A stretch of 64,000 nucleotides of DNA from Gymnorhina tibicen (lineage: Eukaryota > Chordata > Aves > Passeriformes > Artamidae), in the NCBI GenBank assembly GCA_013399875.1, contig VXAZ01018984.1, forward strand, positions 1,268,460 through 1,332,459, written 5' to 3'. The notes beneath the pieces are model-generated. The model saw nothing but the letters and a program-made list of their open reading frames with translations, had not been told where the DNA came from and did no database searches. The translations under genes and the position numbers were made by a program. Of this stretch, positions 38,237 through 51,445 are shown one piece after another. The number at the start of each line of letters is the position of its first letter. The stretch's first letter is position 1.

Positions 38237-41200
38237 TTAAGACTTGAAAAATGCTGAGCCCGAATCCAAAAACCATTCCTGTTAATATCTTTTGGCTTTA
38301 TATCCATCATTATTTGGAATATGATTAAATCCCATTTGCTTCACTCGGCCCAAAGCATGTGTTTAAAGTCAAGCATGTGCTTAAGTATTTTTCTGAATAA
38401 GTAAATTTAAAGTGAATGAACCCTATGTGAAGAGGAGACATCTTTTCCATGTAAGTGTTCAATGTCATAGCAAAGTCTGAGCTTCTGTGAATATATTTTT
38501 CTTTTGGTTTAGAAAAAAAAAAATCACATGGATTGAATTCCTTTTTTAATTACATATTTTTTCTTTAGTTGTAGGATATTATATTACTGTTAGAGCAAAC
38601 TTCTTGTTCAGGGCTACAAAGGAATAAAGAAATATTCTTTAAAACGTAGTGGCATCTCATAATTGGTCTATAAATTTATGAACTTACATGAATATTAGAG
38701 TTTCGTTTCAGAGAGATTATGGTCTACCTTTGATTATTTTTTGGAGATACCTCTTTCATTTGTCACCCGTGCAGTCATTTGTAAACATTAAAGCTTATAT
38801 AGAACAAAATCAATGAAAGAGTGTTGTTTTTTGATTTTTCAATGCATTTTTTAAAGGTAATCTTTTTGTACCTTATTAATGCTGAGATAAATGGCTGTTT
38901 AGGATTAACTTGCTGTTTGTCTGTTGATAACAATGGCTGCCATTTTTTAAAATTGAAGGCAAATACTTGTAGTATGAAAAATGAAGTATTTTCAGCTGTA
39001 GCCCAGCAGCAGGACAGTTTTAACTTGCTAATACTTTTGCATTATTTTGGGGAATATATTGACTCCTTGTTATGGTAATGCAATTTGCAATGTTAAAAAA
39101 ATCTAATATGGGTATTTCATGGTACAGAAACCTGCCTCACCTTGTAGGTACCAGGTTTCCAGAGCAGCAGAATGGTAGGATATTCTGAAGAGTGCAGGTT
39201 GCCTTTCAGGAGTTAAAAAATTATGATGCTCCTTTTAAGAGTGTCCATATGCTTTCAAATCCAGTTCAAAATCCTATTATAAATTTTGAGCATGCTGAGA
39301 ACTGCTGCAATGCTCTCATTTTTACAGTTTTCTTTTAGGTTTGGCGTTTCCCCAATTTGCCTGATAGCTGGCATTCTGACATATATATGTGTTCAAGTGC
39401 TTTCAAATCCAATTAATGCACGGAGTGCAAAATGTAACTCCTGTACCTTTCAGTAATTGTGGGAGTTACTCATGGCGTCAAATGAACAGAAAAAGAAGAC
39501 AAGTGTGAGGAGATGCTGTGGGGTTTTTTGATGTCTTTATAGAGCATCCACCATATTTCACTCTGAAACTTTTGGAGCTACTGTAACGGATGCAGTACAA
39601 ATAGATAGAATGAAAAATAATTTTTTGAGTAATGTGAAAGAATTTAATTTAAATTTTGAGTGTCTTTACTTAAACCACACTGCTAATTACATGGTCCCTT
39701 GAGGAGGAAATAGGAAGGAAGTAGGCTCTTAATCTCCCTCTGGAGGAGGAGCCTACATCTCTTCACTAGAGAAAAAATCCAAAGATTTGCCTCCTTAGGT
39801 GCACCTCAGCCCTTTGGAACCCATTGTAAGGCTGCCATAAGATATATGACATTTTTGCCATGGTGTACAAGGCACTGGCAGCCATTAAATCCATTACTAC
39901 CTCTGCTGATTATTTTACATTGCAACTGCTTGTTGCTGTTTTCTATTTATATTCTGCTCATTTCACAGGAGTGCAAGGTTATACCCAGAGCATTCAGCAT
40001 CTCTGAAGTCTGTTCTTTGTGGAGGTACCAGGCACAGCATTTGATGTTAATCAGAAATGTGCAGATATGAGTTCTTCTGGGGTCTACTGAGCCAGGAGAA
40101 AGACTTCAGTGGAGTTCTATGTATTTTGGATCAGCCTGATGGTTCTGAAATTTCACCCTGAAAAATAGTGGTCATCTATTTCATTCTTTGTGAACATCAA
40201 AATTTAAGGTAATTGAGAGTTTTAAAAATAGGACACAGTGTAGCAATATATAGGAAATGTATTAACTCTAATTTTTTATAGTTGTTTGCTATTATATGAA
40301 TGTAATTTATCGTGCCTGCAGCAACCTGAGGACATGCTGGAAAATTAGATGATTCATTTCAAGTGTTTTATCCTAGTGAGCAAAATTTTAATCAGTCAGT
40401 TTTCAAATCCCAGCTCTGTTATTGGCACAGTCTGTAAACTTGGCAAGGTCAGAGAAGGACTCCATTGTAGACACAGCGTAGCATCTCAGCTAAATCATTC
40501 CTGCATATGTTTTACTCTAGCTGCATTACTGGATTTTTAAAGAAATAGAGCTGTAGAAAGGTGCTCCTCCTCGGAGCTGTGACAAAGGTAATCTAACAAC
40601 ATAAATGGTGATGAATATAAGATTTATCTTGAGCTATGGTTGCTATTTCCTATGCAAATTTTTTTACAGCCTCACTTTAAAAACTCCAAAGCTGTAACCT
40701 GGTATAAAAGAAAGTAGAAATTTTGTAACACATAGACCACTGTCCTGACACTCCCACAGGTTTGTGGCTGCATTGTTCATTGAGCATTATAAATTTTCCC
40801 GTGCAGTGACCAGGACCTGTGTTATCAGTTTGCTCTACCTCAAATGTTGCTGTTAGCTTTCACCAGGAACATTCTACTTTAGATGATGTGAGTGTTAATT
40901 CAGAAATGTAAAGCAGTCCAGTATCCAATAATCAGTTGACTGTGTCAAACTCATGCTAATGACAACGTAGGAAAAAAAATCTATCTGCCATAATTATCAG
41001 GCAGTAAAAATAACAAGAATGATCATGAACTAAAATTCTCAAAAGTAAAAAATGCCTTATTTTTAAAGATCATAGAGAAGCCTAACATCCATTGAAAGCA
41101 AATAGAATTCGGCTCCAATACACATAGTTGGATTTTGAAAATGTGACATGGACTCCCAAAAAATGTTAAAAAGTTTTAGCCATGGATGACCATGAAAACT

Positions 41201-41616
41201 ACAAGCTCTTCAGGGTGATAGGCTGATACATCCCAACATTATACTGAGAGTGGAACCATGAAACACCTTGTACATTGCATTTTTTGAGGTAGGGGTTCAA
41301 TATCTTTACAAAGAAAATATAATTTTTTCCCTGGCTATCAGAAATCAGAATTCATTTCAAATAACCTGCCACATTAAAAAAACAGAAACAGACTAAGCCA
41401 AAACAGTGAATATTATTAGTAGATCATAGAATAAGAGAGTAGAAGCCATAAAACAATAGATGTTTAAAAGGAATAACATTTTGCAAAGACTCAGAAATGT
41501 TTAGTGGAGCATTAAATTAATGTGTAAGCAAGTTGTTACAGACATTGAGTGAGAAAGGCACAAGTAAATTAATTTTAAGCAGGAAGGGATGTAGGATTAC
41601 ATATATTGTAACACAT

Positions 41617-41731
41617 GCCTATATTTTATATATAAATATGTGTACATAAGCATATGTATAAATAGATGTATGTCATATAGATAGATATAGATATAAAACC
41701 ACATATATGTATATGAATATATGGATATTAT
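41617..41731. repeat. Degenerate TATA/TAGA low-complexity tract
   Basis: Alternating TA, CATA, TAGA and TATG steps over about 115 bp, with no single perfect unit dominating. Confidence 0.7.
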
Positions 41732-41961
41732 AACCACAAAAAAATCAAATGAGTTAAAAAATATTCTTAAGTCTTATATATATCTTGCAGATCTTTCCTA
41801 AGTTTGTATTAAGACAGTTCAATTGATCAGTAAATTGAAACATCTTCAGTTTTGAATATTGTCTCATGGTATATTGCTTTTCTATTATTTCATTTTCAAA
41901 AGTTTTAAATGACACTGCTCCCAAGCCCCCCTTTTGCTTTTGTTTGGCATTACTTATTCTG

Positions 41962-42033
41962 CACTTGGGGATTTGATTTAGTGGTGAACATGATGGGGCT
42001 GGGTTAATGGTTGGATTTGGTGATCGGAAGGAT
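41962..42033 (+). mobile_element. CR1 LINE 3'-end fragment
   Basis: The sequence CACTTGGGGATTTG...TTTAGTGGTGAACATGATGG and GGGTTAATGGTTGGA is the near-3' region of avian CR1, matching the reverse complement of the copy at 13227-13512. It stops before the expected ATTCTGTG terminus and runs directly into a second CR1 at about 42034. The exact junction is uncertain by several bases. Confidence 0.8.
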
Positions 42034-42596
42034 CTTGATAGGTTGGACAGATGAGCGGGGAAGAACTGTCTGAAATTCAAATTCAGGGTCCTGCATCTGG
42101 GGGGGAACAACCCCATGCACCAGCACAGGCTGGGGACTGACCTGCTGGGAAGCAGCTGTGGGGAGAAGGACCTGTGGGTATGGTGGACAACAGGCTGTCC
42201 ATGAGCCAGCAGTGGGTCCTTGTGCCCAAGAAAGTCGATGGTGTCCTGGGACGCATCAGGAAGAGCATTGCCAGCAGGTTGAGGGAGGCGATCCTGCGCC
42301 TCTGCTCAGCCCTGGTGAGGCACATCTGGAGTGCTGTGTCCAGTTCTGGGCTCCTCNAGTGATGCCCAGGAAGTTCCACCTGAACATGAGGAGGAACTTC
42401 TTTCCTGTGCAGTGACCATGCACTGGAACAGATTGACCAGAGAGGGTGTGGATTCACCCTCACTGGAAATATTCCAGAACTGTCTGGACACAGTCCAGTG
42501 CCATGTGCTCTGGGATGACCCCACTTGTGCAGGGAGATTGGACCAGATGACCCACTGTGGTCTCCTCCAGTGTGACCCATTCTGTGATTCTGTGAT
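42034..42596 (+). mobile_element. CR1 LINE with internal deletion
   Basis: A second CR1 copy in the same orientation begins at TTGATAGGTTGGACAGATGA and continues through GGGTCCTGCATCTGGG, TCTGCTCAGCCCTGGTGAGG, GAAGTTCCACCTGAACATGA and ATGACCCACT to a 3' end of ATTCTGTG units. Compared with the copy at 5485-6038 it lacks the block equivalent to about 5573-5804, roughly 230 bp, with the junction at about 42360, three bases after the N at 42357. The ORF2 reading frame is decayed. The 165-codon - strand frame at 42083-42580 is antisense to the element. Confidence 0.93.
42357..42357. other. Single ambiguous base (N)
   Basis: The only N in the window. It sits between CTCCTC and AGT in the CR1, next to the internal deletion junction. 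It may mark an assembly uncertainty or collapsed sequence in a repeat. Confidence 0.98.
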
Positions 42597-45500
42597 CTGC
42601 CTGTCTTCTTAATTAAAAGGCCAAAAAAATGTAACAGGTGTGCAAATTGGAATCAATTCTGGACCACTTATTCTGGCAGGTAGTTCAGAAAATACTTGAA
42701 TCCTCACAATGGTGAAAATGGAGTGATGCTAAGGAAACAAACATTCCAGTGTAATCACAGGTTTGAGTTTTCCCAGGAAAATAGAGGATTTTAAGTGAAC
42801 ATGGATTCTCAGGTCTTTTCTGAAACTTTCCAGATAATCTGGAAGTAGAGTGATAACAGAGTTTTTGAAATATACAGTTTTTGTTAGAATTCAATGTAAG
42901 GATTTTTGTAGTAATTTTTAGTAATGGTCATCACCTTGTTGAGAACCATGTCTAAATAATATTTACAGAGACTGAAATAAAAAATGTGTGTGTTACATAT
43001 CTTATTCTTGCTTTCTTGAGTGAATATATCTACTTTATTGAGACTTTCATTAAGGTTTGGGTTTTTCCCCCCCAAATATTTCTTGGGAGTCATTTTTCGG
43101 GAGTTGTTGCCTTTTTGTTTTTACCTGTTAATTGTAAAATGCCAGATAAATGCCTAAGTCTGACTAATAGTGATGCTGCATTTTTTTGAAAGCTCTAACT
43201 ATGCCACCCTACCAGCAAAACAGCAGCATACAGTGTCATCACACACAGATTGCCCATTTCTAGTCTGTTTTTTTACCTGTGTCTCTTGCCTTTCTCTGAA
43301 ATCTCTGCATTTTTAAAGAATTCTTCAAGAGTTGATATATGAGGTTCTAGGAGCTGAAAAAAATCACTCATCCATTTTAATAAATACTATATTGTCATGC
43401 ATTTGCTAGCTAATTTATCCAGTGATTCATCAGTTTAGCTTTCAATATACATAATACCATTAAGATTTAGTAGATCATATATTTGATTCAAAAGATGTAT
43501 TGGATTTGGTAGGTCCCGACTTCCATTCAACATAAGATGACTTTATCTGTCTCATGAGGATATATGTGATTTCCAAAAGCAATGTACCTGGTTTTGAAAA
43601 ATCCTGCAGTGGAAAGGGAAAAAAAAATTAATTTATTGCAAGGAACGAAACATTCATTTTAGAAATATGAATATAGAAGTGACCCACATTTATATTAGAA
43701 TTTCACAGCAAAGCAATATACTGTGCCTGTCTCACATTTCCCATACTGAAAGGAGTATTTTGATCATGATAACTTCACTGCGTGTATTGCCAAGTTCTGA
43801 ACTGAAAAGCACTTTGCTCTGTAGAATAGAAAAATCAATTTAGCATAAGGTGATCTCATTACACTCTATTTATCCAAGATTACAACAATTTAGAAGAAGA
43901 TTGAGAGTGAAAGTAATTGTTCTTTTATTAATCCAAGTAGCTTTTAAAAAGAAATCTACTGATTAGGAAGCTCAGCTTGACTTCTAGGTTGAATCTCCCA
44001 GGACTTGTTCTGGGAGGTTCTGATTTCAGTGATGTGTTCTGGTGATATCATAACCAACAGTGGCCATATCTTGCTGAAGTTGCAGGGACAAGATGGAAAA
44101 CAGGTTAATGTGATCTGTTAACACTTTTCAGTGTTAATTTGCCATAGAAATCCTGATATTTTTAAACGTCCTGCGTGTATATGCTGTCTTGCCAACTGGT
44201 GATTTAAAAACTGAAGCTTTAGGTAACCATTTCACTTTTAGGGATGTAGATTTCTGGTTTTAGTTTGAAAAATTAGTACAGTGCTTTGAAGATGCAGTTC
44301 AATCTCCTGTGCACCAAGGTTCTGTGCACTGCTGACCCTTGTGGATGTCAAGTCCCTGCCTCATATCCCTTTACATGTGATATTTCCTGCCAAACACAAG
44401 AATAAAAATCAGCTGAAGAAGTGCCTGTTATGTTTCCAACTTGCTGCTACAAACTTTAGCTCACTGTGCCTGTGAACATTCAGTTGGATCTGACAATTTT
44501 TGATTCAAATCCAGTGAATCAACTAATGCAGCTGCTGAAGCAGGGTCATGCAGTCTCTACAGGCTTTTGTTCATTTAACTTTTTTATCTTAAAAAACCCC
44601 CTCAAACTGCCTTGCAGACTCTCACACAAAATTCAGCCATTTAGGTAAAAAATGGCAAAGAATGCAGAAGTCCTTATTTGTTAATTTAACCAAATATTTC
44701 CTTACCTTGTGGGGAAGAATGGTGGACAGAAGTTCTGAAAGTTATGGAGTTGGTTTTTTATGGGTATAAACCAAAAATATGCAAGGATCTCTGGAATGTA
44801 GCAAATCCATGGTTTCTCTGTCCCAAATGCCAACTTCTCCTTGGACTGGGACCTGTCCCTGCACTCTGACTCTTTTCAGGCACAGCTCTGTCCAGCTGTA
44901 CCCCAGATTGGACGTGCACAACCTTTTAGGAAGCAGAACTTGCATTTTTAGTGAAGTCAGGTGCTTTAGCTACTTTCGTCCTTTTCATGCATTATGATGT
45001 TGGCAAAGATAAAATTTATGGCAAACTAAGCTCTTGTATGACACCATTAGAGTGAGGTGCATGTTTGGTGGTTTACTAGAGTGAGATGTAGAATAAATGG
45101 AGAGAAGACTTATGAGGACTGGTAAAATGGAGTATTAGTTTAGAGGTACCTTTTTGTTTATTTGGAGAACTCAGACTGAAAAATGCTCTGCTGCCTTGCA
45201 AAGAGATGTACAATTTTTTACATAAGGCATCAGTGATAGATAAGATAAGGGTGTATAGGGCCATGTCCCTGTTTTATAAGGCTGTACAGATCAGTGACCA
45301 TGACTAATCAAGCTATTGAACTTTTTAATGTTTTTTTGCTGTCAAAGTAGTATTTTTGATAATATTTTAGATCACAGAAATTCCACTGGAGATAGTAACC
45401 TGGACTATCAGTGAGTGGAGCCAGCTCTCAGGTATAGCACAGAACCTACAAAGAAGGTTCTGAGGAAACAAACTTCAGCATATTTGAATTCATTCTTAGT

Positions 45501-47478
45501 TTTTCAAATTTAAATGGCATTTGTCTTTGAGAGGTTGAGTTGAAAGATCTTCATAAATTAAAGTGTTTCTGAGTAATTCTAAATTAAAAGTTCACCATGG
45601 TTAAAACTGTGACAGACGAGCAGGAAAACAAATATTTCAAATTGTTTCTCTCTTTCCTTTCCAGAGCTAATTGAAGAACTTTGTGCTTCTTCAGTATTCC
45701 ACTCTCCCAGTAAAGAGAAGGTACCACTGTTGATGTCTTAATCCTCTTTTGTTGTAGTTATGGAGGGTGGTTTTGGTGGGTTTTTGTTTGTTTGTTTGTT
45801 TTCTTTTCTGGTGTTTGTTTTGTTACAAGGTGTGGGGAAAAATGAAGACTTGAGCTACATTTTTAGAAGAGAGAAGTTTATGATGCTTGAGAGTACCCCT
45901 CTGAGCCATGTCTGTAGACAGCAGTGGGCTAGAGGATCTGCTGAGTGAACAATGCAGGTTTCTTCAGAATGAGCTTACAGCTATTGTGGCTTCATAGAGA
46001 CATTTTGATTCCCAAAGAATTGACAGTTAAAGTAAATGTGATGTTCCCCATTGTATGGTAGGGCAGCATGAATGGTCTACTAAATGGCTACCAAAGGCAT
46101 CTGATGGACCAAAACCAGTTAGACTTCATTACACATTGTCTGAGAATTAGATTTTAAGATGCCTACTTGTCTCTGGCTGTGCTAAACTAGTAGTCTGTCA
46201 TTAACAATTTCTACTTCCTTTAGCAACGTACCCAGTAAGTCTTCAGCTTGGACACCTAAAGTAGCTAAATGACTCATTGTGGGGGATTTCTCTGTTAGTA
46301 TGATATGCTGTCTTAACTTCTGATACTGTTCTCAGAGTTGTGGAAGTAATATTGCTTTAAATATTTGTTGAACTGATCCGTAAATCTCAAATTCATGCTT
46401 CTTAGAACTTTAATTTGTTAGAATATTTAGATAAACAGAAGTGTTGACTTCAAAAAATGGTGCAAAACTCCAGTATCTCAATGTTGGTGTTTTGGAAAGA
46501 AGATTATTCTGCACCTCAGAATATTGAAAGTCCCAGTGTCACAAGGCTCTGAGTGTGCATGTTGTTCCTGAACAACTTAAATTTAGCTTTTTCATGTTAC
46601 GTTTTGAACTTGGTGTTTTTGAAGAACTTCTCTGCATATGCCTATGGCATGGATAACGACCACCTATACACTGTCAAATAGAAACTGTGCAGATCCATCA
46701 ACAGTGATGATTTCTACCATCTCTTAGGAAAGCTTCAGCAGTTCTGTTTTGAAAGGTTAAACTACAGATGTTCAGAGCTGCTACTAAAATCTCTCACAGA
46801 TTCATAGATTTTTTTTTCCTTCAGAGTACCTTTCCTTCACCTTTTCCTCCATTTGTCAGCCACATCTACTATATTTCATATTGTATTTCTCTCTTGCTGG
46901 ACATTTCCTAGTTATGTGCCTTGTTGCTAACACCATTCCATCTCGGATATATCTGTGATGTGGTACCTATTCTGTTGTGATGTTTTCCTGCAGTAGTGTT
47001 TTTATCCTATATTTTCTTTTCCATAGATACATTTATCTTTAGACTGACATAATGCTTTTCTTTCTCCAGCAGCTTCAGATATTTGCAGCTGACCCTATAG
47101 TTTCCTCTTTTTTTCTTAGCCTTTAACATTTGCAGTTATAAGTCAAGCTGATATTTTTATTTCCCAAGTGACTGCTAGAGCTAATACCATTTTGGGATTG
47201 ATCTGCAACTTTGCAGAAAGTAACATTGCTGTGATGTCATTGCTGTACTTTCCTGCAATGGCCACAGAGTGTTCTTGCCTCTTCTTCCCCATTTAAAATA
47301 AAATTCAAACAAACAACCTTACCACCCTCCCCTTAAAACAAACCAAAAACCTGGGCACAGTTTTCTTGGAAGAACTTTTAAGAGAAACCTGACACCTCTT
47401 GATTTAAAATACCGGTTGCTTAAATATACTAGATAAGCAAAGCTTTCTGAAAATTTTAATAAACTGATTTTATGTCTA
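42597..47478. other. AT-rich non-coding sequence
   Basis: No gene or transposon was recognised. There is a short TTTG array near 45783-45803. Open frames stay at or below 72 codons. Nothing else could be assigned. Confidence 0.65.
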
Positions 47479-47818
47479 TTAGGGAAAGCAAAAGAAGTCA
47501 GGAGGTCTGTGGGTGGTGTTCAGCATGCTGATAACGTTATAATGGCCGTAGAATGGTTTGCAACAACTCCAGGGGTGGTGTGGTGTCCACAGCACCATTC
47601 CATAGATAGTGAAAACAAGACACAAAACTTTTAGTAACAAAGTTGAAGTATTGAGCTTGTCTGCCTTGTGAATAGTCAGGGGTTCCCCCTTCCTTGATCC
47701 TCTTTTCAGGGGGTTGATTGGCCACATTCCAGGCTCTTTGCCTTTAAAACTATAGCTGTAACATCCCACATATGCTTGCAAAACCTCTGACACAGGTGCC
47801 CAGCAGATTCCCATAACA
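47479..47818 (-). other. Unclassified GC-richer block, possibly retroelement-derived
   Basis: This block is less AT-rich than its neighbours and starts on the - strand with TGTTATGGGAATCTGCTGGG, an LTR-like TG start. It includes a CCAAT-box-like GGCCAATC. A 111-codon - strand frame is open across nearly the whole block and ends in a TAA. Around its middle it has a basic stretch followed by a hydrophobic segment, near residues LLLKVLCLVFTIYG. That could be a signal or membrane segment of a decayed retroviral protein, or chance. No flanking duplication was found. It could also be an old DNA transposon or unique sequence. Confidence 0.3.
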
Positions 47819-50800
47819 ATCCATGACAGTGTATCCTATCTATTAGATTGCTTTTTCCTCATAGTTAACCTATATCTACCCTGCTGCAAATGTAGTGGGT
47901 TATTTCTTGTTTTGTTGTTGATAGACCTCACCTTTTACAGATAACTGTGTACAAAAACTTTATTTTTCCTCTTCTGTTGTTTTGTTAGTAGTCCTTGTGA
48001 AATTTAGGTATCTTTGTGTGTGTGTGCATAAAAAGGATTTTCTGTGAACAGTAATGCAGGGAGAAAAGGGGATAAAATGAGTATGTCTCCAAAAACCTCC
48101 TTTTGCTTTCATCGTACGTGTTGTGTACCTTCCCACCAGCTAACTTCCAAACATATTGTGAGAAGCAATACCTTTAATGACACAACTCCAAGGTTATTCC
48201 TTGCTAGTTAATAAGTGGTAGGAATGCACTGGGGAACACAGTTAGAGTAAGTCTAACCAGGGTTAAAATAATAGTTTGGAGGTAAAAACGGTGTGGGCAC
48301 TTTATAAAGAATTGCAGGTTCATTTCTTGGAGGCATCCCAGAAAAATAAGGCCCTGCTCACTGCATCTGCTCTAATAAAATCCTCCTTTGACTAAACACT
48401 GCTCCTTCAATATAGTCATTTTCAAGAATCAGAACAGGAACTCCAGGATCATTTTGATGAAGAAGTCATCTTTTCAATGACTGGAATTAAGAAGTTTCTC
48501 ACAGAGTCTCCTGCTGCTTGAGCACTCATTGCTTCTGTAACGAGAGGTTACCCTGCAGTGATGGTATCAAACTTTTCTGCTTCCCATGGTGCATTCAGAG
48601 GTCAGCTGCAATGAGAATACAGATGTCTGCTTGTCAGAATAAAAGGGAAACTGCAATTTTATAAGTCATCAGGAACGAGGTAAAAATTGATGTGTTAAGA
48701 AAATGCCATTTCTTTTTTTGTTCAGATAGGAGGATAAATGAACAGGTTATATTTTTGAACATCCTTGGGAAAAGGAAGAGGTAAAAGCTCTGCAGAATTT
48801 ACAGTCACAGAGAGTAGTGCTGGTTTTGCCTGGAATTGCCACAATGTGAAGGTTGAAGGGGAACTTCTTTCATGCATTCACATTTTTAAAAATTATTTTC
48901 ACCTGTGCTGTGATTCTGAGATTATTTTAGATAAAATTAATCTATGAAGATTTAAATTCAGGGTCAGTGATATTGACTAAAGCCTTATTTTCAAATATGG
49001 TAAGTCCCTATTCAGGAAGAAAATGGTTGTGCCATACATGTAAATAATTTGATAATTTTTATCTTGACTCATTTGCTTCCCTCCAGTTTGCTTCCTACCA
49101 GCTATTAATCATGGAACCTGCTGTCACAAAAAATATTGCATTTTATATTTTACATAATTATAGATTTCTTCTCTGTATATATTTTCTTTCCCTGCAGAAA
49201 TTATCTACATTGTTATTATTATTTATTATTATAAACATTACCACGTATCTGACAAAATAAAATCAGCATAATCTAAAGTAAATTATTACAGATTAATATT
49301 TCATACTGTTCTCTGTAACAGAGAATGTTTTAAAGATACAAAAAGAATTTATTTGGAAACATCACACAGAATACTTCAGGCTAATAATAAACAATATTTA
49401 AACCTTTAAAAATGAAGCTGATGCTGAAAACCTAAAAAATTAAAAGTATTTCTAGATGATTAGTCACTGTGTGTACAGTACTTTGAAAAGAAATGCTATA
49501 TCTTTGGTTAATTATGGGTGTCCTTGGTATTATTAGACACAGTCTGAAAAAATATGAAAACATATGGATGTTCATTTTAATTTCTGATGCCCCTCTTACC
49601 CTTCTGAGTCTTCCTTCTCCCCATTCCTCTTATAAAATATATTTTCAAGAAAGCTGGTTCGACTACCCTTCACCAGCAGATGAGGATTCATTTCTTACAT
49701 GGTCTGTCTGTACATGCTGCTGTTTCTCTCTGTTGCAATTTATCTTCTCTGTTGCAGTGGGATTTAGTAATGCCTCTATTTTTCACAGTTTCAATGAATT
49801 CAAAGCTGGAAAAATAATGGAGACTGGCTTCCTGCATAACATGTCTGAGGAACACTTGCATGATGCTGTCACTTTTGAAATGTATTTTTTAGATAAACAT
49901 CAAATCTTGATTTAAAGATTCCAGATTATGGAAAATCTAACACATGAGTTTTATCTTGCAACAGGTACCTTCAGTGTTAACAAGTGCACTTCATTTTAAT
50001 TCTACGTGTTGAATTTTGCTGTCTGATTAAAAGCTGGTTACTATTTGAAATCTTCTCGTGTAGGCTCAAAGAGACTGTGATTTGTTGCACAAAACTTCTC
50101 CTGATATTACAGATTTTCTCTCTTCCTGTAATTAAGGAAATAAGAAATTGATAGTAGGCACGTCAGGTTTATAGAGTCTTTGTTTTTTGGGAGTAATATA
50201 GTAAGTGTTGCTGTTTTGCAAGCAAAGCAATTTAATTTTTATTGAAAATTGATATTGGCTATATTTGGTAAGGTAGTTCTAAAGAAATCATCCTTTAAAC
50301 TTCCACACGTTTTTCTTTATTTCCAATGTTGTTGTTGTTTAAAAAAAAAGAAAGCAACAGACCCCAGAAGTCACACCTCCAACCTCTTATCTCCCCATTT
50401 AATGTCTCCATATGTAGTTGCATCCTCTGTTCAGAGCTGAATTTATCTTAATCCTTCTTTGACTGGCTGCTCCATATCACTTTGTCCCTCCTTTATGAAG
50501 GAGTGATGAAAGAAAATATATTCTTCGTAGTGTCTTCAGCTGGTGATTAAACTCATGTCTTTACTGTCTGGTCTGAACATGATAGGTGATAAGGCAACAC
50601 TTTCTCTTTAACTCTGGCATTGGCTGTTTTCCTGATTTCTTGGAAATTAACACTTCCAATCTCTCATTCTAAGAGCAACGATATCCTTTCTATTGATATT
50701 TACAGGAAGCAAGGAATAACACCTTCTACAGCTACAGAATCAAACTATTTTAGGGTTTAACTTGCCATCTATCTGTATGAATTCTATACACATAACATGC

Positions 50801-51219
50801 ACAAGTTCCTCTAAACAGCTGGGACATTTACATTATCTCCTTCCATACTTCCTGCTGGTTTTCTCTGAGCTTCTTTCAGCATGAACAAGTACTTTTCTAG
50901 CATTCTCTTGATTAAACTAAGCATATTGATCTTATCTGACCTCAAGGCAGATTTTTCAGGTGTTAAAATATGCTCTAATTGATTTTGAATATTTTCAGTT
51001 TTTTCATATGTTTTTGAAAATTCAAACCCCAGACTAAACACAGTGTTCCAGCATTGGTGACATCAGTTTTTGAATTTGGAAGTAATCAAAAGAATCTACT
51101 TCTTTTCAATATCCCTTTACTCTCCCAAGGATCAAATTAGTTCATTTAGCCACAGTGTTGCTCTGGGAGTTCACAGACATTTCCTTACCCCCTCTACAGT
51201 TTTAGAATCAAATTTTTTC
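47819..51219. other. AT-rich non-coding sequence
   Basis: No gene was recognised. There is ATT-rich sequence at about 49209-49233. The 140-codon + strand frame at 49493-49915 is the longest here; it has no recognisable domain and is compatible with chance. The part from about 50800 may be a diverged continuation of the old CR1 fragment described next, but I cannot show it. Confidence 0.6.
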
Positions 51220-51445
51220 AGTGTTCCATCCTATAAATATGACCTGCATTCCCTGTGCCTAGATTTATGTCTTTGCATTTGTCCTTATTAAAATTTATCT
51301 TGTTCAAATGAAGCCACCTAGCCAATTGAGACAGGTCACTCTATAGAACATTTGTCTTATTACTTGCTACTCCACCAGTTTTTGCCTGCTCTTCAAGTTT
51401 TACCAGCAATCACTTTGTATTTTCTTCCAGATCACTGAAAACCAT
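51220..51445 (-). mobile_element. Ancient decayed CR1-type reverse-transcriptase fragment
   Basis: Translating the - strand gives FSDLEENTK, a stop, LLVKLEEQAKTGGVASNK, a stop, SDLSQLARWLHLNKINFNKD and then KCKDINLG. This matches the pattern of CR1/L3-type LINE reverse transcriptases around the catalytic FADDT region: ...NDLEEN..., the FADDT block, ...GG, then DL..L..W...N.M.FN..KCK...LG. The FADDT block itself is lost here (KLEEQAK in its place), and there are in-frame stops. It is an old, dead copy, much more diverged than the other CR1 copies in the window. Confidence 0.75.

Larger units (their letters stand above)
33619..41961. other. AT-rich non-coding sequence
   Basis: No gene or young transposon was recognised in more than 8 kb. 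It holds a TG-rich array near 38.2 kb, G/T-rich low-complexity sequence at about 37045-37125, and degenerate TATA/TAGA sequence at 41617-41731. Two segments with clustered TAATTA-like motifs (34121-34195 and 37680-37770) stand out as possible regulatory DNA. The longest open frame (34193-34564, - strand, 123 codons) has no recognisable domain. Confidence 0.65.

Noticed and set aside
42083..42580. 165-codon open frame on the - strand
   Set aside because: Antisense to the CR1 at 42034-42596, and it includes the ambiguous base.
49493..49915. 140-codon + strand frame
   Set aside because: No recognisable domain, no splice or promoter context, and a length compatible with chance across six frames of 64 kb.
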